From Bacteroidota bacterium (GTDB lineage Bacteria > Bacteroidota > Bacteroidia > Bacteroidales > F082), in assembly GCA_023396415.1 (NCBI GenBank), contig JAEWWJ010000100.1, positions 1-61,964 of the forward strand: a stretch of DNA of 61,964 bases, read 5' to 3'. The notes beneath the pieces were generated by a model. It was not told where the DNA came from. It was given only the letters and a program-made list of their open reading frames with translations, and did no database searches. This document shows positions 32,420 to 39,675 of the stretch, in pieces. The position numbers and the translations under genes are program-made. Position 1 is the first letter of the stretch. Each line of letters begins with the position of its first letter.

Positions 32420-34843
32420 ATGAATCGAAAAGAAATGACAGAGAATATAAAAAACATTAGTTCTGAATTGATTGAGAAATACATTGACATTTTAGAACAA
32501 AACGGAGACCCAAACGAGGCATACAAATATTTAGCAATAAATACATTTCAACAAAATTGGAATTTAGAAGCGGGAGACTTTCATCACATGTTAAGGACTT
32601 CTTTCAGTAAAGTTTCAAATCTGCTTTACCAAAATTCTTGGGGGTTTATTGAAAAATCAGCCCAATTTTTTCCAAATGAGGTTCGAGAAATGTTTCGGAA
32701 TTTATATGACGAATCGGTAGAAATTATACGAAGAATAAAAACTTTTCAAAGTGAATCAGAGAAATTATTGCCAAAAGTTAGGCAAGCATTAAACCGAACC
32801 AACATCAACGCTCAACAAGACGAAAGGACAATCTCGGTTTATTTGGCTTTTCGCTTCCCTGAAAAATATATGTTGTACAAAGCAAGTTATTACAAAAACT
32901 TCTGTGAACAACTGAACATTATATCTAAAAAATCGGGTGAACGTTTTTTGCATTTACAAGAGTTATCTGAACAAATTATCAATAATAACTTGTTGGACGA
33001 TGTTTTCATTAACACTTATAGAAAATTCTATCCAAAACCAAATTGGAATGATAAATATTTGATGATCCAGAATATTTTATATGTGGTTTTTAGAGAGGAC
33101 TTGAAAGGACCTGATTTGGTTAACTTGTTAAAAGATTTTGAAAGAAAAGATTTAGATGATTACTATGAGTTTTTAGATAAAATCATAGAAAAGTTTGACC
33201 TACAACAAAATGACCAAAGATTAGTTTTCAATTTTCGAGACGAAAAATTTATTGTGTTCACGATAGGTCAAAGATATATTTGGCGTGTCAGAAATTCAAA
33301 AAGTAGTGAATTGACATTTGGTGCTATTTCTACTGATGTGTTCACTGAAAATCATTCTAATTTTGACGGAAATCCAACTGCCTATTGGAATGGTACAAAT
33401 ACTATTTCAGAAATAATCAATCATAAAATTAAGGTTTTTGAGGCAATCGAAAAAGAACTCAATCGCACGCAAATTTCAGGCTTTTCCAAACACAACAAAA
33501 AAGATTTGGAACAAATGGCTTTTGATGTAGATTTCAGAAATGAAGTTTTAAGTCAAATGGATTATCAAACAACAACCAAAAAGTCAATGGAAATTACAAA
33601 ATCCGATAAAAAAACTCCGCTCAATCAAATTTTGTTTGGTGCTCCTGGAACAGGGAAAACGTACAACACAAAAAGAATAGCTGTTGAAATTATCAACGGA
33701 GAAAAATCAAGAACTCGTAAAGAAATCAATGCCGAATATGAAAATTTGGTTGATGCTAAACAAATAGTATTCACTACGTTTCATCAAAGTTTGAGCTACG
33801 AAGATTTTATCGAGGGAATAAAACCTGAAACTTCTGACGGTAATGTTACTTACGAAGTAAAAGACGGTATTTTTAAAAGTTTGTGCCAAAATGCCAATCC
33901 TAAAAACACCGTAAGTTTTGAAAATGCTTATGAGAAACTTCAACAAAAATTAGCTGAAAATGAAATAATTGAGCTTAAAACTCCTACAGACAAATCCTTT
34001 TCAATTAGCCTTAATAAAAATGGCAATTTAAGTCTGATGACAGGAAGCAAGAGAGAAAAACAAGGCGTTTTAACCAAAGAAAAATTATTACAACAACTGA
34101 ACGGAAAAGAGGTTTTTATTGGTTGGGAAGGCTATTTTAAAGGTGTTATTAATCATTTGAAGGCAGAATTTAACTTCAATCCAAAAACAACTGAAAATAC
34201 CAAAAATTACGTTCTCATCATTGACGAAATCAATCGTGGAAATGTTTCTGCAATTTTCGGAGAACTTATAACACTTTTGGAAGAAGATAAACGCAAAGGC
34301 AATAAGGAACAAACCGAAGTTACGCTTTCCTATTCTGCTGATAAATTTTCGGTTCCAAATAATATTTACATTATTGGCACAATGAATACAGCCGACCGAA
34401 GCGTAGAAGCATTGGACACAGCTTTGAGAAGACGTTTTTCGTTTACGGAAATACAACCCAATCCCCGAATTTTATTGGATTCTGAATATCAAGATGTTGA
34501 TTTAAAACGACTTTTAGAAACTATCAATCAAAGAATTGAAGTATTGATAGATAAAGATCATCAAATTGGCCATTCATATTTTATCGAAATCCAAAATTTA
34601 AATGATTTAAAGCTGGTTTTTAAGGACAAAATCATTCCCCTTTTGGAAGAATATTTTTATGGAGATTTCGGAAAAATCGGTTTGGTCTTGGGAGGAAGTT
34701 TTATATATCAAGAAGAAAATACGGCAAAATTTCCGAAAAATTTCGCTTACGAAAATGACTTTTTAGAAGATAAAAAAGTTTATCGTTTCACACCTTTTGA
34801 TGGTTGGAACGAAAGTACATTTATTTCGGTTTACGAGGATTAA
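32420..34843 (+). CDS. mcrB: McrB-like AAA+ GTPase of a modification-dependent restriction system
   Basis: The 807-residue protein drives DNA translocation by the McrBC complex, which cleaves DNA carrying modified cytosine. The first 390 residues form a family-divergent, probably DNA-recognition, region. The AAA+ core shows Walker A GAPGTGKT at 407-414, the segment TTFHQSLSYEDFIEGI near 450, Walker B VLIIDEINRGN near 598 and the McrB signature MNTADRSVEALDTALRRRF near 654, where NTAD is typical of GTP-using McrB proteins. mcrC follows after three bases. Part of this gene was copied to 31760-31972. The sequence is markedly AT-rich compared with flanking core genes. Confidence 0.93.
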   Translation: MNRKEMTENIKNISSELIEKYIDILEQNGDPNEAYKYLAINTFQQNWNLEAGDFHHMLRTSFSKVSNLLYQNSWGFIEKSAQFFPNEVREMFRNLYDESVEIIRRIKTFQSESEKLLPKVRQALNRTNINAQQDERTISVYLAFRFPEKYMLYKASYYKNFCEQLNIISKKSGERFLHLQELSEQIINNNLLDDVFINTYRKFYPKPNWNDKYLMIQNILYVVFREDLKGPDLVNLLKDFERKDLDDYYEFLDKIIEKFDLQQNDQRLVFNFRDEKFIVFTIGQRYIWRVRNSKSSELTFGAISTDVFTENHSNFDGNPTAYWNGTNTISEIINHKIKVFEAIEKELNRTQISGFSKHNKKDLEQMAFDVDFRNEVLSQMDYQTTTKKSMEITKSDKKTPLNQILFGAPGTGKTYNTKRIAVEIINGEKSRTRKEINAEYENLVDAKQIVFTTFHQSLSYEDFIEGIKPETSDGNVTYEVKDGIFKSLCQNANPKNTVSFENAYEKLQQKLAENEIIELKTPTDKSFSISLNKNGNLSLMTGSKREKQGVLTKEKLLQQLNGKEVFIGWEGYFKGVINHLKAEFNFNPKTTENTKNYVLIIDEINRGNVSAIFGELITLLEEDKRKGNKEQTEVTLSYSADKFSVPNNIYIIGTMNTADRSVEALDTALRRRFSFTEIQPNPRILLDSEYQDVDLKRLLETINQRIEVLIDKDHQIGHSYFIEIQNLNDLKLVFKDKIIPLLEEYFYGDFGKIGLVLGGSFIYQEENTAKFPKNFAYENDFLEDKKVYRFTPFDGWNESTFISVYED

Positions 34844-34846
34844 CGT

Positions 34847-36091
34847 ATGAATAATAAAAAGTTTATACAAGTATTCGAGTATCAAAAATTACGATACGAT
34901 AATTTGGGAATTTTCCGAAAACATCATTTTGATGCAATGGTAAAATTCAATGAATTGCACCAAAACAAATACTTTACGATTATTCACAAAGGAATTCGTT
35001 TCGGGAGTTACGTTGGTGTGATTCAAATTGGTGGCTTAACGATTGAAATTCTTCCAAAAGCAGACAACAACGAAAATGCAGACAAAAATCTTTGGCAAAA
35101 TGTGTTGCTAAATATGCTCAAAGTCTGCAAATACATTCAAGTCGAATCTATTTCCGAAACTCAACTCAAAAAACGGTATCAATCGATTTTAGATGTTTAT
35201 TTTGAACTGTATTTAATCGAAGTCGAACGATTGGTAAAAAAAGGTTTGATAAATAAATACCGAAAAAACCAATCCAACCAAAATTCACTGAAAGGCAAAT
35301 TACTTTTCGCTCAAAACATTCAGCAAAATTTAGTTCACAAAGAACATTTTTATTGTGAACATCAGGTTTATGACAAAAACCATATGTTACACCAGATTTT
35401 GCTCAAAGGTTTATTGGTTTTAAAGACTTTCGTAAACAATTCATTAAAAGACAAATTGAATCGTTTACTTTATGAATTTCAGGACTTTGAAAATATCAAT
35501 ATTCAAAAAAAGCATTTTGACAAAATCATAATCAACAGAAAAAATTACGATTATCAAAAAGCGGTAGATATTGCCAAAATTATAATTTTGAATTATTCAC
35601 CAAGTTTGAATTATGGTAACGACAATTTACTCACGCTTTTATTTGATATGAATGCGTTGTGGGAAGAATATATTTTTCGCATTCTTCAAAAACATAAAAC
35701 AAATGAAATCGAAGTATCATTTCAAAATTCCGACAAGTTTTGGGAAAATAAACGCATTCGTCCCGACATTGTTTTGAAAACAGAATACGAAACTTTTGTA
35801 ATCGACACAAAATGGAAAATCATTGAAGCCAATAATCCTTCAGACGATGATTTAAAGCAGATGTTCGTTTATAATCTGCATTGGAAAGCCGAAAAAACAT
35901 TATTGCTTTATCCGAAAACCAATCAAATAGACAGCAATTTCGGAACATTTCATTTTGATAATTTAGGCAAAAAATGTAAGCTCGGATTTGTGGATATTAC
36001 AAACGAAATGACAATTAAAAATAGTAAAAGAGTAGCAAATGAAGTTTTTGAAAAACTATTTACAAAGAACGCCAACCTGCCAATGTTTTAG
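34847..36091 (+). CDS. mcrC: McrC-like nuclease subunit
   Basis: The 414-residue protein is the nuclease partner of McrB. Its first half matches the McrC N-terminal region that contacts the McrB ring (YFTIIHKGIRFGSYVGVIQI). The C-terminal half carries a PD-(D/E)XK site: RPD at 305-307 and VIDTKWK with Asp320 and Lys322. Length is in the range of McrC proteins with a fused nuclease domain. It follows mcrB by three bases and no frameshift is seen, so the McrBC pair appears functional. Confidence 0.92.
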   Translation: MNNKKFIQVFEYQKLRYDNLGIFRKHHFDAMVKFNELHQNKYFTIIHKGIRFGSYVGVIQIGGLTIEILPKADNNENADKNLWQNVLLNMLKVCKYIQVESISETQLKKRYQSILDVYFELYLIEVERLVKKGLINKYRKNQSNQNSLKGKLLFAQNIQQNLVHKEHFYCEHQVYDKNHMLHQILLKGLLVLKTFVNNSLKDKLNRLLYEFQDFENINIQKKHFDKIIINRKNYDYQKAVDIAKIIILNYSPSLNYGNDNLLTLLFDMNALWEEYIFRILQKHKTNEIEVSFQNSDKFWENKRIRPDIVLKTEYETFVIDTKWKIIEANNPSDDDLKQMFVYNLHWKAEKTLLLYPKTNQIDSNFGTFHFDNLGKKCKLGFVDITNEMTIKNSKRVANEVFEKLFTKNANLPMF

Positions 36092-36225
36092 ATAACGCGG
36101 ATTTAGAGCTAAATCAAAGGCCATTACTTTTGTAAAAGGTTAGTACCAAACCTAAAGTGAGATGTCTTTTGCCCGCTAAGGCTATTGCTCACAAAACGTT
36201 GGCACACAATTAACAACAGATTATA

Positions 36226-37020
36226 ATGACCAGTTTTACATTTGATCAAGAAGAATATTTAAGAAGAATAAACTTCGATGGGAAAGTTACTGTTGACTTT
36301 GAGTGCTTGAAGTCAATTCATCGTGCGCAGCATATATCCATTCCATTTGAAAATTTTGACATTTGTCTTGGAAGAAGCATCAATGTTGATCCTGAATCAT
36401 TGGTTCAAAAATTAGTGAAGAATAAGCGGGGAGGGTACTGCTTAGAGTTAAACGGACTTTTTTTATTGGCGATTACGTCATTCGGATTTGAAGCACGCCC
36501 TTTACTTGGACGAGTGCATATAACCGGTGTGCCAACAGGAAGAGGACATCAAGCAACCTTAGTAACTATTGAAGGGAAAAGATGGTTAGTAGATTTGGGA
36601 TTCGGTTCTGAATCGCCACCGGTTCCTATACCGCTTGTTTTCGACCTGCCCGTTATTTTTGAGCATCGAACCTATCGGTTAATAGACAGTGAGTTATATG
36701 GTTATATGCTGCAGAGTAAACATAACGAAGAATGGAAAAACTTATATAGTTTTGACTTGAGCCATGTTTGTCGTGGAGATATTGAATACGGAAATCACTA
36801 TACATCTACTAACCCAAATTCTATTTTTGTCAATTCAAGAGTGGCAGCTCTTCCTGTAAAAAATGGAATGATTACTTTGTTTAATAACAGCTTAAAGAAA
36901 GTAATAAACGGGAAAGAAGAAGTAGTGATACTTAAAGATGACCAATATCTATCAATCATTGAAAAAGAATTTGGAATTAAAATTGATGCAAAATTTGAAG
37001 ATTTGAAACCAGTGAAATAA
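36226..37020 (+). CDS. nat: Arylamine N-acetyltransferase
   Basis: This 264-residue enzyme transfers an acetyl group from acetyl-CoA to arylamines and hydrazines. The cysteine-protease-like triad is visible: Cys in NKRGGYCLELN near residue 72, His in RGHQATLV near residue 107 and Asp in WLVDLGFG near residue 122. The spacing matches the family. The gene stands alone in the AT-rich accessory region between mcrC and a repeat cluster and has no obvious partner. Confidence 0.94.
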   Translation: MTSFTFDQEEYLRRINFDGKVTVDFECLKSIHRAQHISIPFENFDICLGRSINVDPESLVQKLVKNKRGGYCLELNGLFLLAITSFGFEARPLLGRVHITGVPTGRGHQATLVTIEGKRWLVDLGFGSESPPVPIPLVFDLPVIFEHRTYRLIDSELYGYMLQSKHNEEWKNLYSFDLSHVCRGDIEYGNHYTSTNPNSIFVNSRVAALPVKNGMITLFNNSLKKVINGKEEVVILKDDQYLSIIEKEFGIKIDAKFEDLKPVK

Positions 37021-37128
37021 AAAGTGTTGAAACGAATTTGAAGCAGCTTGAATTGAGAATAGTACTAAAACCAGGTATTTCACCACTTCGTGGCTTCGGG
37101 TTTCGTGGCTTGGGCACTTGCGATATTC

Positions 37129-37237
37129 AGCCCTTTCAGGGCTATCCACTTAAAGCCCCGTAGGGGCGACATACTCTACCGATGGGCACCGCCCATCGGT
37201 TAAGAAACGGTCTCCCAAAATCAGCCCTGAAGGGGCG
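37129..37237. repeat. Cluster of four short GC-rich inverted repeats
   Basis: AGCCCT-ttc-AGGGCT (37129-37143), GCCCC-gta-GGGGC (37155-37167), the 21-base palindrome CCGATGGGC-acc-GCCCATCGG (37179-37199) and CAGCCCTGAAGGGGCG (37222-37237) follow one another. This resembles interspersed intergenic repeats I remember from other Bacteroidota genomes, though no comparison was run. Confidence 0.75.
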
Positions 37238-37414
37238 TAATATATTATCAGGAAACATGCGGCCCGCACTTCACTACCACACAACGGTTTCAGAATTTTT
37301 TTTGGAGTTTCATCATTGAAATTCCGTTGAGAAAAAGCAAAGATTGAAATACAGTTTTTGATCGCGCCATTTGATTTCAGACAATTTTTGAGTTCCTACT
37401 GTGGTTGAAAAATA

Positions 37415-37422
37415 TATCTTTG
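37415..37422 (+). promoter_or_regulatory. -7 promoter element TATCTTTG of the HutD/Ves gene
   Basis: TATCTTTG matches TAnnTTTG and lies 44 bases before the TTG start at 37467. A TTG 24 bases upstream is slightly beyond usual spacing. Confidence 0.5.
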
Positions 37423-37466
37423 CCCGCATGACATTCATAGAAACCAATCACTTTTAACTGAATATT

Positions 37467-38075
37467 TTGAACATTTCAATCCTTTCTTCTCAGCATTTCA
37501 GCAGCACGCAATGGTCGGGTGGAACCACAACACAGCTCTACATCTCTCCGCCAAATGCTTCGTATTCAGACCGAAATTTTGAGTTAAGAATAAGCACGGC
37601 TAAGGTAGAAGTTGACCAAGCTACTTTCACCGCCTTGCCGGGTTTTCAGCGTAAACTCATGATTTTGAAGGGCGAAATCAGCATCATCCATCAAGGCCAA
37701 TACAGCAAGCGTCTCAAAGCTTTTGAGGTAGATAGTTTTAGTGGCGACTGGAAAACCACCTCAATCGGCACCTGTACTGATTTTAACGTCATGACTCAAG
37801 GCTTGCTGCATAGCGATCTGTATTATCTAACACAAGAGTTGGCGAGTAGTCATGAGCTAATACCTCAAACAAAATGCAACAGTTTGTTTTTATATGCTAC
37901 TTCGGGCACAATCTATCTGAAACTTATGAATGAAAATTACACCTTGGAATCCGGAAATTTAATGGTCGTTGAAAACCTTTGTGTTTCTTCCATTTTTATT
38001 GAAAGTGCTGAGGGTTTTGGGCTTGTGGTACTGGAGATCGCTTCATGCCCAATCATTAATTCTGAAAGGATATGA
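37467..38075 (+). CDS. HutD/Ves family cupin protein
   Basis: The 202-residue protein matches HutD/Ves proteins, two-cupin folds linked to histidine use or cold response in other bacteria, with no firm biochemical role. Conserved parts are TQWSGGTTTQLYISPP near residue 13, ELRISTAKVEVDQATFT near 35, LPGFQRKLMILKGE near 55 and FSGDWKTTSIGTCTDFNVM near 88. A TTG start is used because an in-frame TAA lies four codons upstream and no ATG exists before the conserved core. It overlaps the next small gene by four bases. No hut genes are nearby. Confidence 0.85.
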   Translation: MNISILSSQHFSSTQWSGGTTTQLYISPPNASYSDRNFELRISTAKVEVDQATFTALPGFQRKLMILKGEISIIHQGQYSKRLKAFEVDSFSGDWKTTSIGTCTDFNVMTQGLLHSDLYYLTQELASSHELIPQTKCNSLFLYATSGTIYLKLMNENYTLESGNLMVVENLCVSSIFIESAEGFGLVVLEIASCPIINSERI

Positions 38076-38266
38076 CTTCGAACAAAAAAATAAATAACGA
38101 AAACAAAATTGTGTTAGGCTCTGCTTTTGGGGCAGCCATTGGAAGTGCCATTGGCGTTTTGATCGATAATTTGGCTCTTTTTATCAGCCTTGGTGTTTCT
38201 TTCGGCGTTTTCATTGGAATTATGCTAACAAAACGTTCAAAAAATGAAAATGGGCATAAAAAGTAG
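38072..38266 (+). CDS. Small glycine-zipper membrane protein
   Basis: The 64-residue frame begins with a polar, lysine-rich stretch, then has two hydrophobic segments, the first with glycine-zipper spacing (GSAFGAAIGSAIG) and the second GVSFGVFIGIML, ending in a basic tail. The ATG overlaps the HutD/Ves stop (ATGA), implying translational coupling. The pattern is that of small unknown inner-membrane proteins. No function is assigned. Confidence 0.55.
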   Translation: MTSNKKINNENKIVLGSAFGAAIGSAIGVLIDNLALFISLGVSFGVFIGIMLTKRSKNENGHKK

Positions 38267-38378
38267 TACTTTGAAAAAACATTCACTCAAAGTGCAATTG
38301 TGAGAACGCTTCATTGCATCTGCTTTCAACCTCATTCATGAAGCAGGCATGAAAAATTATAAACGCATATTTATCAGG

Positions 38379-39416
38379 ATGAAAAAAAACTCGTTAAACA
38401 AATCTTCAGAATTTTATTTATAATGGCAAGCCTCGCCTCTTTGTGGTTTGTGCCATGGATTTTGGTAAAGGCTTGGATTCTTCCACTTCCCAACACGGTT
38501 CAAGCGCAAGTGGATGAAGCGATAAGTCATGGATTTGATGGAATGATCGTGTATGTGGACCAAGCCGGGAAGCCTCCCGCTTTTTATGCCGCAGGATGGC
38601 ACGACAGAAAAAAAGCCATACCTGCTTATCCGCAAGCGCTCTTTAAAATAGCCAGTATCAATAAGCTTTATGTAGCGGTTGCAATAGCTAAACTGGTAAA
38701 TGACAATCGTTTATCATTGGATACAACCTTGGCCGATTGTTTTCCTGAGCTCAAAGGTCGAATCGAAAATGCCGACCGAATCACTGTTAAAATGATGGTT
38801 CAACATCGAAGTGGAATCCCCAATTTCGTTGATCATCCCAATTATTGGACAAATCCGCCAAAAAACAAACAGGAAACCCTTGAATACGCCCTCGATCTAC
38901 CTGCTGATTTTGAACCCGATGGGGATTATGGTTATTCAAACACGAATTATTTGTTGCTTTCCGACCTTATTGAAAGGGTGGTAGGTTATGACCATTTTCA
39001 ATATATTAAAGAAAAAATATTGATTCCTCTCAAACTTAAAAATACCTTCAGCGGATTAAGCGAAGTGAATATTGACGATGTAATGAGTGGATATTATGTT
39101 GGTTATGACGAAGATTTTAAACACCAAGATCAAGGCATGTTAGCTACAGCTGAAGATGTTGGCATTTTTTTGAGGGCCTTAAATGATGGTTCTGTTTTTT
39201 AATGATGGCGAACAGGAAATCTATTCCTCCATTTATGATTACGAACATACCGGACTGATTGTTGGCTATCAAAGTATTGCCAGATATCATAAAGAAATTG
39301 ATGCTGTGGTTGTTCAATTGAATAATACAACCAACTTTAATGGATATGACTGGAGTTTAGCCGAAATCATTTACAGCCGAATAGTGAAAATTGTGAAAAA
39401 CGAAAAAAGCCCATAG
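38379..39416 (+). pseudogene. Beta-lactamase-fold serine hydrolase with homopolymer frameshifts
   Basis: The main frame (38423-39202) encodes a penicillin-binding-protein-like serine hydrolase with SINK (SxxK motif, KIASINKLY) and YSNTNY (YxN motif). It runs into a stop after a six-T tract at 39195-39200. Removing one T continues into the frame ending at 39416, which supplies the third motif (HTGLIVGY). At the 5' end, the better start ATG at 38379 is out of frame across an A8 tract; one extra A would give MKKKLVKQIFRILFIMASLA, a typical anchor. Both lesions are in homopolymers, so phase variation, decay or sequencing error are all possible. Probable role if intact: peptidase or esterase in the envelope. 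Confidence 0.82.
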
Positions 39417-39506
39417 CAATATCTGAATATTGGAGCTTCCTCAGGCAACCATCGCCCGCACCCAATGTCAAAGAGCTACCGGCCTTTCAAACCATCAGTG
39501 TACATC

Positions 39507-39661
39507 GTCAATCCCACTTTTATCTTTTGCCTTTGATCTTTTGTCTTTAACTATCAGCCTTTCCGAACACAGTTGTAATTCGCAAATTCAAAATTGTCAA
39601 TCCCACTTTTATCTTTTGCCTTTGATCTTTTGTCTTTAACTATCAGCCTTTCAGAACACAG
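39507..39661. repeat. 66-base direct repeat, two copies with a 23-base spacer
   Basis: Bases 39507-39572 and 39596-39661 are identical except for one base (CCG against CAG near the end). The unit is pyrimidine-rich and contains no coding signal. It lies downstream of the hydrolase and the convergent E1 gene. Confidence 0.92.
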
Positions 39662-39675
39662 CCTCAACCTTTCCA

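Larger units (their letters stand above)
37021..37466. other. Intergenic stretch with repeat cluster and promoter
   Basis: No gene is seen. The stretch holds a group of short GC-rich inverted repeats (37129-37237) and a TATCTTTG element near its right end. GC content is well above the surrounding accessory sequence. Confidence 0.6.

Noticed and set aside
29030..36210. CGTTAGTGCC near 29036 and CGTTGGCAC near 36198 as integron attC-like ends of the island
   Set aside because: Neither fits the attC core consensus and the flanking arms do not pair; the resemblance is weak.
37141..37260. GC-rich repeats after the acetyltransferase as a CRISPR array
   Set aside because: The units are palindromes of unequal sequence and spacing without repeat-spacer regularity.
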